Shown here: in pieces, positions 33,831 to 42,425 of the stretch
Numbering within the stretch: position 1 is the stretch's first letter
Layout of the letters: each line of letters begins with the position of its first letter
Assembly (NCBI RefSeq): GCF_013204855.1
Contig: NZ_JABMKZ010000013.1
Coordinates: 119,768-183,767, forward strand
Direction: 5' to 3'
Source: Paenibacillus alba
GTDB lineage: Bacteria; Bacillota; Bacilli; Paenibacillales; NBRC-103111
DNA length: 64,000 nt
Program-made: the position numbers and the translations under genes
The notes under the pieces: model-generated
What the model was told of the DNA's origin: nothing
Seen by the model: only the letters and a program-made list of their open reading frames with translations
Database searches by the model: none

Positions 33831-34265
33831 ATGTTACAGGTTATGATCTTTTTGCATGTAATCAGTGCTTTATTGCTTGGCGTCTATGTCGTATTTCCTT
33901 TCATCGTGGGACGTGCTGCCGCTTTGTCCGGAGCAGCACAAGAGAGCTTTGCGGGCTTGCTGTCCACGTTTAACCGAATCGGCCAGTATTCTTTGATCGT
34001 TACATTCCTTACAGGCGGGGCGATGATCAGCCAAATTGATCCTATGCCTTCTGTGCTTTGGATGGTTCTGGCCGTTGTTCTGCTCTTGATCGTTGCTGCA
34101 CTTACAGGGATGATGGGCGGAAGAATCAAGAAGCTGATTGCCAACGGTAAAGCAGGCAAAAGCACAGCAGCGGATGCTGCCAAAATCAAAGCTTTCAGCT
34201 GGATTGCAGCGGTAGCGGTTATCCTTGCTATTTTGTTTATGACCAATCCACAATTGTTAAGTTAA
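33831..34265 (+). CDS. Small four-helix membrane protein, function unknown
   Basis: 144 residues with GGAGG before the ATG. Four hydrophobic segments at roughly 5-27, 50-70, 76-97 and 120-139, with a basic loop GGRIKKLIANGKAGKS between the third and fourth. The His in FLHVISALLLG of the first helix recalls DUF2269/cytochrome-like small membrane proteins, but no heme pair is evident. No family can be assigned with confidence. Followed by a terminator; apparently a single-gene unit. Confidence 0.7.
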   Translation: MLQVMIFLHVISALLLGVYVVFPFIVGRAAALSGAAQESFAGLLSTFNRIGQYSLIVTFLTGGAMISQIDPMPSVLWMVLAVVLLLIVAALTGMMGGRIKKLIANGKAGKSTAADAAKIKAFSWIAAVAVILAILFMTNPQLLS

Positions 34266-34336
34266 GGTATGGATAAAGATGGGGTTGTCCTGAAAGTTGT
34301 TTTCGGATGCTTCCCCCTGAAATGAATGTTCTTATC

Positions 34337-34382
34337 AAAAACGCTTCTAAAACCACTATTAAGTGGGGATGGAGGCGTTTTT
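34337..34382 (+). terminator. Terminator after the small membrane protein gene
   Basis: AAAAACGC (34337-34344) pairs with GCGTTTTT (34375-34382), with an inner CCAC/GTGG helix. Ends in Ts. Confidence 0.7.
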
Positions 34383-34400
34383 GGTTGTTATTTGCCACCC

Positions 34401-34584
34401 AAACCGCCAAACGCCCAAACCGCTAAACGGCCAAACGGCCAAACCGCCAAACCGCCAAACCGCCAAACCGCCAAACCGCCAAACCGCCAAGCCCCCAAGC
34501 CCCCAAGCCCCCAAGCCCCCAAGCCCCCAAGCCCCCAAGCCCCCAAGCCCCCAAGCCCCCAAGCCCCCAAGCCCCCAAGCCCCC
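34401..34584. repeat. 8-bp tandem repeat array, 23 units in two homogeneous blocks
   Basis: Eleven units of AAACCGCC type (34401-34488; the first five are slightly degenerate) followed by twelve perfect units of AAGCCCCC (34489-34584). On the minus strand the second block is GGGGGCTT repeated, able to form G-quadruplexes; the plus strand is C-rich. Open frames across it on both strands are repeat artefacts. No gene nearby uses it obviously. Confidence 0.95.
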
Positions 34585-34753
34585 ATAAATCCTCTATGGC
34601 TTGAGTTTTGTCCAAACTGGCTTTTTACCGTAGGTCCGCAAAATTCCTGCGATTATGCATCCTTTTCCTCTTAGGAATAAGCAAAAAGGTGAAAAGCCTG
34701 CGATTGTGCATCCTTTTGAGACCTTTTCCCGATTTCAGGATGGAAAAGAAGAA

Positions 34754-34829
34754 AAAGCCTGCATAATCGCAGGCTTTCTGGAGTTTTCACACGATTTGAC
34801 CGAAAAAGCCTGCATTTTCGCAGGTTTTT
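34754..34829. repeat. Two related hairpins of the GCCTGC-GCAGGC type
   Basis: Hairpin 1: AAAGCCTGC (34754-34762) with GCAGGCTTT (34769-34777), 6-nt loop. Hairpin 2: AAAAGCCTGC with GCAGGTTTTT (34804-34829). Half-copies with the same core (CCTGCGATTRTGCATCC) occur at about 34647-34663 and 34698-34715. They may act as terminators for the minus-strand nucleotidase gene, and they belong to a small dispersed repeat family. Confidence 0.6.
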
Positions 34830-34943
34830 CAAAATCGGTGAGGGTTGCATATGGCCTATGTGATGGCGAATTCGCTGCACATGCTTTTGGGTCAGCCGCT
34901 TTTTATGGATTATTAGAGCTGGAGGATGATCGGTAGACCGCGC

Positions 34944-35540
34944 TTAGTTATCTTGGGATGGATTTAAAGTGATTTCGTCCAAGGTTTTTTCGAATGACGC
35001 GCTCATATGTTCAAGGAAGTAGTCGACTTCCGGCATGTTCATTTTCTGCAAGCTGTCCAAAACTTGCTGTTTGGCGACGACGAACTCACGGTTGCCCGTA
35101 GAAAGCTCTGTCAAGCATTTGATATAGGCTTCGATCAAGTCTGCTGCTTTCACCCAGCGGTACAGCTCGGGGTCGGGATCTTGGATTAAATTGCGATAAA
35201 TGCTGCTGATTTCTGGCGGAATGGTCTGGATCAAGCGCTCCACGGCAACATCTTCGATCTCACGGAAGTTTCGCAGAATTTGTTCGTTATTATGTTTTAC
35301 AGGTTGCGGGATATCTCCTGTGAGAACCTCGGATGCATCATGGAACAAAGCGATGGATACAACGCGATCCGTTGGAACATTGCGGCCATAGACTTCATTC
35401 GCTATGGTACAAAGCATGTGAGCAATTGTGGATACATAAAAGGAATGCTCGGCCACATTCTCTCTGCGCATGTTCCACATGAGACTCCAGCGATCAATAT
35501 ATTTGAGGCGGTATAAATAAGCAAAAAAGTGATGGTTCAT
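34944..35540 (-). CDS. YfbR-like 5'-deoxynucleotidase (HD superfamily)
   Basis: 198 residues. HD-domain metal ligands are visible: His in ENVAEHSFYVSTIAHML, His-Asp in SIALFHDASEVLTGDIPQPV and Asp in WVKAADLIEAYIKCL; the SLMWN and RRENVAEHS context is that of YfbR, which dephosphorylates deoxynucleoside 5'-monophosphates. The ATG at 35540 is chosen (AAGGAG upstream, gap slightly long); a longer in-frame start at 35609 would overlap the upstream gene. Same strand as, and 65 bp downstream of, the polysaccharide deacetylase stop. Confidence 0.85.
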   Translation of the reverse strand: MNHHFFAYLYRLKYIDRWSLMWNMRRENVAEHSFYVSTIAHMLCTIANEVYGRNVPTDRVVSIALFHDASEVLTGDIPQPVKHNNEQILRNFREIEDVAVERLIQTIPPEISSIYRNLIQDPDPELYRWVKAADLIEAYIKCLTELSTGNREFVVAKQQVLDSLQKMNMPEVDYFLEHMSASFEKTLDEITLNPSQDN

Positions 35541-35605
35541 TCTGTTTGTTGCACTCCTTCTGATTTGAATCCTACTATCGTACCGCAAGTTGGCGTTTAT
35601 GCCAA

Positions 35606-36742
35606 TCACTTAACGCTCGGTGTCACCCGCGCCGCCACCTTCCCGGTGGCAGGGGTGTAGACGAGCGGTTGCCCGATCAGCGCTTGCAGGTCATCAAGCG
35701 CGATCGTGACCTGCCCGTGCTCGCGCAGCACGGGCTCCCGAAGCTGGACGCGCGCGTCGCCGCGCGTCGCCTTAGCCGCATTCACCTGCAAGGTGAATGC
35801 CTCTTGCCCCAGGCGGAGGCTGAGCGCTCCGCCTTCTTCACGGGCACTGCCGCCGAGCTGCTGGGCGGCAGCGGCCGCGTCCACGCGCAGCGGGGCGCTG
35901 CCCGGCTGCGCGACAATCCGGCGCTGGATCGAGCGGTTGAGCAGCTCCGGCGTGATGCCGGGGCTGCCCGCGTTGATCCGCGGGATCAAGAGAGGATCGG
36001 CGCTGCGCGTCGCCATCTCCGGCGAAATCGTGAAGGCGTAGCGAATGCCCGCCTTCTGGATCAGTTCCGTCGCCGCAGGCGTCGTGATGCCGTACGGGTA
36101 CGCCATCGCGTCAAGCGGCGCGTCTGTCAAGCCCGCAAGCTTGCCGACACAAGCTTGCGTGTCGGTGAGAACACGCTGCTGATAGGCGTCATCGCTCTCC
36201 GCATCCAAGCGACCTACCAAGGCTGCCTTGCCATCTGGCAGCTTATGATGCAGATTATTGGTGTGGCAACCAATGTCGATAAAATTGGTGGCATGCGTCA
36301 TTTCGCTAACCTGCTCCTTCGACATCGAAGGGATATAAGACCCCATCGGATTGGCCAAATCATTCGTGATCACGAAATTGACCGCAGGAATCCGCAAGCT
36401 TTTGAGAATCGGATAGGCCGCTGTAAAGAAGCTTTGATACCCGTCATCGAACGTCACGAGAACCGCATTGGAAGGAACGGTAGCGCCAGCCATATATTGC
36501 TTGAACTCGTTTAATGAAATAAAATGATAGCCTTTGCTGAGCAAGGTTTGCAACTGCTGCTCGAAAAGAGCGGTCGTAATCGTACTGGAGCTGGTGTCTT
36601 TGTCATGAATGTGATGGTACATGAGAACGGCGACCTGATCCTGATAATAGATATCTTGAGATCGCTTCGCCTGCAGCGGCGTAAGCAAGAGTGTGAGGCC
36701 TATGAGGCTCAGCAGAATCGTAATAGCGATTCTTTTGGACAT
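35606..36742 (-). CDS. Polysaccharide deacetylase (NodB family) with extra C-terminal domain
   Basis: 378 residues. N-terminal signal anchor, then the carbohydrate esterase 4 domain: VAVLMYHHIHDKDT, NAVLVTFDDGYQSFFTAAYP with the catalytic Asp and metal Asp, IDIGCHTNNLHHKL with the metal His pair, MAYPYGITTPAATELIQKAG, and RYAFTISPEMATRSADPLLI. Residues about 275-378 are Ala/Arg/Leu-rich and resemble a copper-amine-oxidase-N-type stalk domain (VTIALDDLQALIGQPLVYTP). Probably deacetylates cell-wall or extracellular glycans. Odd point: from about 36250 to the 3' end, GC content is near 70 percent against about 50 percent in the 5' half. Confidence 0.88.
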   Translation of the reverse strand: MSKRIAITILLSLIGLTLLLTPLQAKRSQDIYYQDQVAVLMYHHIHDKDTSSSTITTALFEQQLQTLLSKGYHFISLNEFKQYMAGATVPSNAVLVTFDDGYQSFFTAAYPILKSLRIPAVNFVITNDLANPMGSYIPSMSKEQVSEMTHATNFIDIGCHTNNLHHKLPDGKAALVGRLDAESDDAYQQRVLTDTQACVGKLAGLTDAPLDAMAYPYGITTPAATELIQKAGIRYAFTISPEMATRSADPLLIPRINAGSPGITPELLNRSIQRRIVAQPGSAPLRVDAAAAAQQLGGSAREEGGALSLRLGQEAFTLQVNAAKATRGDARVQLREPVLREHGQVTIALDDLQALIGQPLVYTPATGKVAARVTPSVK

Positions 36743-36818
36743 GTCAGCGTATCTCCTTGTATGGTATAATAGTTTGTAATGATTATTATTTTTAAGTTGA
36801 GAGGAGCCATCTTAAGTC

Positions 36819-38369
36819 ATGCAGCATTTCTATCAAAGCGTCTACGATCTAATCGTCGAAACGTCCACAAACCTTCCAGGTGATGTGCGCCGTGCGGTTC
36901 AAGCCGCTCAGGAGAACGAAGACAAAGGCACTCGTTCCGCGTTATCCCTATCTCGTATTGCCGATAACATTCATATGGCGGAATGCAATGTATCCCCGAT
37001 TTGTCAGGATACAGGCATGCCAACTTTTATTATACACTGTCCGGTTGGGGCAAACCAAATTATCATGAAGAAGCAAATTCTCGAAGCCGTTGCGAATGCA
37101 ACCAAAGCGAGCAAACTTCGCACGAACTCTGTGGATTCTCTGACGGGCGCCAATAGCGGAGATAATCTTGGACCAGGTACGCCGGTCGTTCATTTCGAGC
37201 AATGGGAACGTGAAGACGTTGAAGTGAAGCTGATTCTTAAAGGCGGCGGCTGTGAGAATAAAAATATTCAATATAGCTTGCCTGCCGATCTCGAAGGTTT
37301 AGGCAAAGCTGGTCGTGATCTGGACGGTATTCGCAAGTGCGTTATGCACGCGGTTTATCAAGCACAAGGTCAAGGCTGCAGCGCTGGGTTCATCGGTGTT
37401 GGCATCGGCGGCGACCGCACAAGCGGTTATGAGCTGGCCAAGCATCAATTGTTCCGCCATGTTGACGATGTAAATCCGCATCCGGAGCTTCGCAAAGTGG
37501 AAGAGTATGTGATGGAACATGCGAATACGCTAGGTATCGGAACAATGGGCTTTGGCGGGCAAGTGACGCTGCTGGGCTGTAAAGTTGGCGTTATGAATCG
37601 TTTACCAGCGAGCTTCTTCGTTTCGGTTGCTTACAATTGCTGGGCTTTCCGTCGCCAAGGCGTCATCTTGAATGCTGAAACTGGTGAGATTAACGGCTGG
37701 TCTTACCCTCGCGGAGCGGAAGTTTCATTCCAAGAAGCTTTCGAAGCAAGCGCAGAAGCGGCTAAAAACGTGCCGCAAGAAGAGCGTCGCGAGATTGTCT
37801 TAACAACTCCGATCTCGGAAGAGCAAATCCGCAGTCTCAAAGTCGGAGATGTTGTCGTGATTAACGGAACGATGCATACAGGGCGCGATGCGCTGCACAG
37901 CTATTTGATGACCCATGATGCTCCGGTTGATTTAAATGGGGCTGCCATCTATCACTGTGGTCCTGTTATGAGCAAGGATGAAGCAGGCGAATGGCATGTG
38001 AAAGCGGCAGGACCAACAACGAGCATTCGCGAGGAGCCGTACCAAGGCGAAATTATTAAGAAATTCGGTATTCGTGCTGTTATCGGCAAAGGCGGTATGG
38101 GACCGAAAACATTGGCTGCTTTGAAAGAACACGGAGGCGTTTATTTGAATGCGATCGGTGGAGCAGCACAATATTATGCGCAATGTTTTAAAAAGGTAGA
38201 AGGCGTCGATTACATGGAATTCGGCATTCCTGAAGCTATGTGGCACTTGGAAACAGAAGGCTTCGCGGCTATCGTAACGATGGACTCTCACGGCAACAGC
38301 TTGCATGCAGATGTCGAGAAGAATTCCTTTGAGAAGCTGTCTGAATTGAAAGAGCCTGTTTTTAAATAA
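36819..38369 (+). CDS. Fumarate hydratase, class I (iron-sulfur)
   Basis: 516 residues, the fused alpha-beta form of class I fumarase. Interconverts fumarate and malate. Cluster ligands: Cys in CNVSPICQDTGMPTFII, Cys in KGGGCENKNIQYSLP and Cys in QGQGCSAGFIGVGIGG. The C-terminal swivel domain carries RSLKVGDVVVINGTMHTGRD and IRAVIGKGGMGPKTLAALKE. Class I enzymes are oxygen-sensitive; a class II FumC may exist elsewhere. Divergent from the deacetylase. Supplies malate for the mdh step encoded 10 kb away. Confidence 0.95.
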   Translation: MQHFYQSVYDLIVETSTNLPGDVRRAVQAAQENEDKGTRSALSLSRIADNIHMAECNVSPICQDTGMPTFIIHCPVGANQIIMKKQILEAVANATKASKLRTNSVDSLTGANSGDNLGPGTPVVHFEQWEREDVEVKLILKGGGCENKNIQYSLPADLEGLGKAGRDLDGIRKCVMHAVYQAQGQGCSAGFIGVGIGGDRTSGYELAKHQLFRHVDDVNPHPELRKVEEYVMEHANTLGIGTMGFGGQVTLLGCKVGVMNRLPASFFVSVAYNCWAFRRQGVILNAETGEINGWSYPRGAEVSFQEAFEASAEAAKNVPQEERREIVLTTPISEEQIRSLKVGDVVVINGTMHTGRDALHSYLMTHDAPVDLNGAAIYHCGPVMSKDEAGEWHVKAAGPTTSIREEPYQGEIIKKFGIRAVIGKGGMGPKTLAALKEHGGVYLNAIGGAAQYYAQCFKKVEGVDYMEFGIPEAMWHLETEGFAAIVTMDSHGNSLHADVEKNSFEKLSELKEPVFK

Positions 38370-38428
38370 CGGGATTATAGGATTACAGCATTCATCTTTA
38401 CAAAAAAATAACTGGATTAGGCACGAAG

Positions 38429-38460
38429 AAAAGGGTTACTATGTAGAGTAGCCCTTTTCT
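38429..38460 (+). terminator. Terminator after fumarase
   Basis: AAAAGGGTTACT pairs with AGTAGCCCTTTT around a 6-nt loop, followed by a T-rich tail. Confidence 0.85.
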
Positions 38461-38493
38461 TTTTATTTCCTACATCGGAGGTTCTCCAGAAAA

Positions 38494-40290
38494 ATGACCA
38501 AATTCCGTGCCAAACTGACTTTTATTTTAATTACGTTGATTGGCTGTTCCATGCTGATTGCCGGTATTTTCATGGCTAAGGTGCTCGAGAACTCTCATGT
38601 GAAATCGTTGAAAGACAATATGGAACGCGAACTTCAGGTGATAAGAGTAACCGCGGATTGGAATCGCACGGGTTCGGAAAGCGAGCTTATCAATGCTTAC
38701 TCCACGCAAGTAAAAAGAATTAAGGAAGCAACCTATGAACGATTAACGTTTGTACGGGCAGACGGCAAGGTGTTGGGAGATTCGGATCAACAACCGGAAC
38801 AAATGGATAATCATCTAAGCCGGCCAGAGATTGCGGAAGCTGCCGCTCAAGGAGTCGGCTATACAACACGATATAGTGATACACTCAAGGAAAAAATGCT
38901 GTACGCAGCTATTGCTGTTAAGAATGATTCGAAAGTAACAATCGGATTTCTGCGGATTTCGATGAGTCTTGCCCAGGTGGACAAGTCTGTTCGCAGCTTG
39001 TGGTATTTTCTAATTATCGGACTAGCCATTTTGTTCCTCATTGCGGGTCTGGTCAGTTATCGGATCGCCAAAGGAATTACTCATCCCATTGAGAAAATGA
39101 CCAAAGTCGCACAGCAAATTACGAATATGAACTATGAGTCTCGGGTTCCCGCTTACAGCAACGATGAGGTGGGACAGCTTGGTCAGGCGATTAATCGGAT
39201 GTCAGAAAGCTTGCAGCTGCAAATGGCCCGGATTCAAGAGAATGAGCGCAGGCTGCAAGGTGTCATGGAAAATATGATGAGCGGCATCATGATGATTGAT
39301 CGCGATGAGCGCATTACGTTATTGAATCCTTCCGCCGAATACATTTTGGGCTTCTCCTCACAGGAGCTGCTCGGCAAGCGATATAATGAAGCCAAACAGC
39401 AGTTGGATTTCACAAAGCTGATTCAGGAATGCATTGAAACGCGGGAACCGATTCGCGATGAGATGATCTTCTATTATCCGGCAGAACGTATTCTGGATAT
39501 CCATTTAAGTCCAATTGCTCATGAAGATGAGGAGTGGTCGGGTGTTCTCATTGTGATTCACGATATCACAGCTGTGCGACGACTGGAGCGGATGCGCAGT
39601 GAATTCGTGGCGAATGTTTCCCATGAGCTAAAGACACCGATCGCAGCTGTCAAAGGTTTTGCCGAGACGCTGCTTGCTGGGGCGCTGAATGATAAGGAAA
39701 CGGCAGTATCGTTCCTGCAAATCATTTTTGATGAAAGTGAACGATTGAATCGCTTGATTGGGGACATTCTAGAATTATCCAAAATTGAGTCGAAACGAAT
39801 TCCAATGAATTTCTCACCGATTTACTTGCCGGAATTTCTGGAAAGATCCTTGAGTGTATTAAGAAAAGAAGCCGAAAAGAAACACATTGAGCTAACGATG
39901 CAGGTCGATGATGACGTGTATATTGAAGCTGATGAAGACCGCTTGCGGCAAATTATTATCAACTTGCTGTCCAATGGAATCTCCTATACACATGAAGGCG
40001 GTAAGGTGAAGGTGCGCGTAGAGCCGCTTGACATGAATGCAGATGGTGATTATGAACGGCTGCGTTTGATCGTATCCGATACGGGAATGGGAATTCCGAA
40101 GAAAGACTTGCCTCGAATTTTCGAGCGATTCTATCGCGTAGACAAAGCTCGTTCGAGAAGTTCAGGCGGAACCGGACTTGGATTATCCATTGTCAAGCAT
40201 TTGGTAGAGCTGCACAAAGGAACGATTCGGGTTGATAGCGAAGTTGGGATCGGGACCAAGTTCACCATTGAATTGCCTGTCATTCACTAA
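38494..40290 (+). CDS. phoR: Sensor histidine kinase, PhoR/PnpS type
   Basis: 598 residues. First membrane helix at about 8-30, extracytoplasmic domain 31-170, second helix about 172-192, HAMP 195-245, PAS about 255-360 (NMMSGIMMIDRDERITLLNP), HisKA with phosphoacceptor His377 in FVANVSHELKTPIAAVKGFA, then HATPase: N-box IIINLLSNGISYTHEGG, DTGMGIPKKDLPRIFERFYR and GGTGLGLSIVKHLVELHKG. The layout is that of PhoR of Gram-positive bacteria. It lies upstream of its response regulator, the reverse of B. subtilis phoP-phoR, with a separate promoter between them. Confidence 0.88.
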   Translation: MTKFRAKLTFILITLIGCSMLIAGIFMAKVLENSHVKSLKDNMERELQVIRVTADWNRTGSESELINAYSTQVKRIKEATYERLTFVRADGKVLGDSDQQPEQMDNHLSRPEIAEAAAQGVGYTTRYSDTLKEKMLYAAIAVKNDSKVTIGFLRISMSLAQVDKSVRSLWYFLIIGLAILFLIAGLVSYRIAKGITHPIEKMTKVAQQITNMNYESRVPAYSNDEVGQLGQAINRMSESLQLQMARIQENERRLQGVMENMMSGIMMIDRDERITLLNPSAEYILGFSSQELLGKRYNEAKQQLDFTKLIQECIETREPIRDEMIFYYPAERILDIHLSPIAHEDEEWSGVLIVIHDITAVRRLERMRSEFVANVSHELKTPIAAVKGFAETLLAGALNDKETAVSFLQIIFDESERLNRLIGDILELSKIESKRIPMNFSPIYLPEFLERSLSVLRKEAEKKHIELTMQVDDDVYIEADEDRLRQIIINLLSNGISYTHEGGKVKVRVEPLDMNADGDYERLRLIVSDTGMGIPKKDLPRIFERFYRVDKARSRSSGGTGLGLSIVKHLVELHKGTIRVDSEVGIGTKFTIELPVIH

Positions 40291-40344
40291 TTTACACAGA
40301 GATGACGAAAGATTTACATTCTCTTTACAAAATTGTGGTAAAGT
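40291..40344 (+). promoter_or_regulatory. Pho-box promoter of the phoP-like gene
   Basis: TTTACA at 40291, a degenerate ATGACG at 40302, TTTACA at 40313 and TTTACA at 40324: four hexamers at exact 11-bp steps, the PhoP box TT(A/C/T)ACA-N5. Nine bp after the last comes the -10, TAAAGT (40339-40344). Suggests autoregulation of the response regulator independent of phoR. Confidence 0.75.
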
Positions 40345-40386
40345 AAGGGTGTGCAATGTTAATAAAATGTAAATGCGGGGGTCCCC

Positions 40387-41103
40387 ATGGCACAAAACAT
40401 ATTAGTAATTGAAGATGAACCAACGTTAGCACGGTTGCTTTCGTACAACCTTTCACAGGAAGGCTATCATACGAAAGTTGTCGATCATGGTGGCGATGGA
40501 CTTCAAGAAGCGCTGCAGCAGTCTTACGACTTAATTATTCTGGATATTATGCTGCCCGGACTCAATGGCTTCGAGGTATTAGCAAAGCTCAGACAAAAGG
40601 GGAACAGCACGCCAGTTATTATTTTAACGGCGCGCAACGCAGAGGATGAAGTCGTACAAGGCCTCAAGCATGGCGCTGATGATTATATAACGAAGCCCTT
40701 CGGGGTGGCAGAATTGCTTGCTCGCGTTTCAGCGGTTTTGCGCAGAACGCAGTCAGAGGAAGCAACCGCGGATAAGTTGAAATCCAATGAGAAAGTGATT
40801 CAGGCGGGAGAATTATTCATTTATCCGGAGAAATATGAAGTAGTGCTCAAAGGGGAGTCTATCCCGCTTAGACCCAAAGAATTTGAGGTTCTGCTGTATC
40901 TCGTGCAGCGGCCCGGTGTGGTTGTAACCCGAGATGATTTGATGAATATCGTTTGGGGCTTCGATTATATAGGCGGCCAACGAACAGTTGATGTGCACGT
41001 AAGCTCGCTTCGGAAGAAGCTGGAAATGAATCAGCAATCGGTCCAGATTGATTCCATCCGTGGTGTGGGGTACAAGCTGGTAGCGAGCATGGTCAAAAAA
41101 TAA
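40387..41103 (+). CDS. phoP: Response regulator, PhoP/OmpR type
   Basis: 238 residues. Receiver domain with the acidic pair in LVIEDEPTLARLLSYNL, phosphoacceptor Asp53 in LIILDIMLPGLNGFEVL, Thr in VIILTARNAEDEVVQGLKHG and Lys in DDYITKPFGVAELLAR. The C-terminal winged helix ends with GQRTVDVHVSSLRKKLE and DSIRGVGYKLV. Probably controls phosphate-starvation genes; its own promoter and three promoters in the phosphonate module carry the same box. The name PhoP rests on similarity, the partner kinase and these sites; WalR-like regulators are related but normally have a different neighbourhood. Confidence 0.88.
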   Translation: MAQNILVIEDEPTLARLLSYNLSQEGYHTKVVDHGGDGLQEALQQSYDLIILDIMLPGLNGFEVLAKLRQKGNSTPVIILTARNAEDEVVQGLKHGADDYITKPFGVAELLARVSAVLRRTQSEEATADKLKSNEKVIQAGELFIYPEKYEVVLKGESIPLRPKEFEVLLYLVQRPGVVVTRDDLMNIVWGFDYIGGQRTVDVHVSSLRKKLEMNQQSVQIDSIRGVGYKLVASMVKK

Positions 41104-41104
41104 T

Positions 41105-41146
41105 GAGTCTAGGGTGCTGATTTATCAGCTGCCCAGGCTCATTTTT
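41105..41146. terminator. Bidirectional terminator between phoP and the MerR-methyltransferase gene
   Basis: ATGAG/CTCAT outer stem with inner GCTGA/TCAGC pairs (41103-41143), followed by TTTTT on the plus strand. It includes the stop codon of the convergent gene. Confidence 0.65.
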
Positions 41147-42233
41147 GCGCGTAGATGACATAAACGTCGTCGGCAATTTCCTCCGTGATTACTTGTGAGG
41201 TGCGGCACTGCAACCATGCCATCAGCTGTGAATGTATGGTGTAAAGCTCAATTTGCTCATGCATCATAGGCAGCTTTGTGGTTTGTGAGTTGATAAGGCT
41301 AGTTAGGAATGCATCCTTCTTGTCTGGATCTTTGATCATATAATCAGCCAGACATAAAATGCCGCCAGGCTTCATTACCCGCAGCATTTCATTCCAGGCG
41401 AGCTCTCTTTGCGGCGCGGTAAGATGATGAAGGGCGAACGAGCACACGACGGCGTCGAACTCTCCGTCCATGAAGGGAATGGCTAATACATTGCCAAGTT
41501 TAAGTTCAATTTCCGCATGCTTGGCCGCACATAGCTTGAGCATTTGTTGGGATTGGTCGATCGCCGACATGGCCATTCCGCTTTGTTGAAGTTTACCGGC
41601 CAAGTTGCCTGTTCCGGTGCCCACATCGAGACCTTTGCTAAGGTGAAACGGAGCAACCAGCTCTACAATTTTGGCTAAAGCTGCTTCGTAGATCGTAGAA
41701 GAAGGTTGATTGTGAATAGGCACGACCTGAGAGTCGCCTATTTGGCGAACTTCAGGAGGAGTTGTTTGCAGCAGCTCATCAAAGTGCGGAGCTTTTTGAT
41801 CGAAGCCCCAATGGTCTCGCCAACTGGTTCGAAGGTCACGGAGCTCTTTGTTGTGTTGGGCCAGCTCATAAAGCAGCTCCGTTGGCAGCTGCTCGCTCGC
41901 TTGCGCAGCTTGAATCATCTGATCCATCGTACCGATCATTTGCTTTATTTCTGTCCACTGCTGGAACAGTAGGGAACGATGCATATGCAAGGCGCCAAGG
42001 ACTTCTTCTTGTCTATTCAAATCAGTCTGAGCCAAGGTCAGCCTTATATCTTCAAGTGTCATGCCGACCTCTCGCAAGGAGATTATCGTCTGCAGTCGCC
42101 ACGCGTCCTGTTCGGTATAGGTTCGATACCCATTTTCCTTTTGCTTCGTTGGCATGAGCAATCCTTTCTGCTCGTAGAACCGAATCGCTCGGGCTGTAAT
42201 GCCCAGCTTGCGGGAGATTTCATTAATTAACAT
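41139..42233 (-). CDS. MerR-type regulator fused to a SAM-dependent methyltransferase
   Basis: 364 residues. Residues 1-70 are a MerR helix-turn-helix with wing: INEISRKLGITARAIRFYEQ, KGLLMPTKQKENGYRTYTEQ, LREVGMTLEDIRLTLA. A dimerisation coil spans about 75-130. From about 185 it is a class I methyltransferase: motif I LDVGTGTGNLAGKLQQSG, motif II SAIDQSQQML, FDAVVCSFALHHLTAPQREL, LRVMKPGGILCLADYMIKD (Methyltransf_11 type). GGAGG lies 7 nt before the ATG at 42233. Substrate unknown. The effector domain of a MerR protein replaced by an enzyme suggests SAM or the methyl acceptor modulates DNA binding. Confidence 0.88.
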   Translation of the reverse strand: MLINEISRKLGITARAIRFYEQKGLLMPTKQKENGYRTYTEQDAWRLQTIISLREVGMTLEDIRLTLAQTDLNRQEEVLGALHMHRSLLFQQWTEIKQMIGTMDQMIQAAQASEQLPTELLYELAQHNKELRDLRTSWRDHWGFDQKAPHFDELLQTTPPEVRQIGDSQVVPIHNQPSSTIYEAALAKIVELVAPFHLSKGLDVGTGTGNLAGKLQQSGMAMSAIDQSQQMLKLCAAKHAEIELKLGNVLAIPFMDGEFDAVVCSFALHHLTAPQRELAWNEMLRVMKPGGILCLADYMIKDPDKKDAFLTSLINSQTTKLPMMHEQIELYTIHSQLMAWLQCRTSQVITEEIADDVYVIYAQK

Positions 42234-42425
42234 GGTTAATCCTCCATCATGGCACAATCGGATACAATTTTCGCCAGATCAGAAATATTATTTTTGCTGA
42301 TTTTTGGTATACTCTTATATAGTACAAGCTAAAAGCAAATGTGAGAAGCATCAGGGAGATACATAAGGTAATACTTATGCTTACGAAGCCAGTTCCTGGC
42401 GATATTAATCTTAGGGGGATCATCC

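Noticed and set aside
34326..34674. Pro/Lys-rich and Gly/Leu/Trp-rich ORFs on both strands across the 8-bp array
   Set aside because: All frames of an uninterrupted 8-bp repeat stay open; there are no ribosome sites, and composition is dictated by the repeat.
35669..36514. Long plus-strand ORF of 281 codons opposite the polysaccharide deacetylase
   Set aside because: Arg-rich shadow frame in the GC-rich half of the real gene on the other strand.
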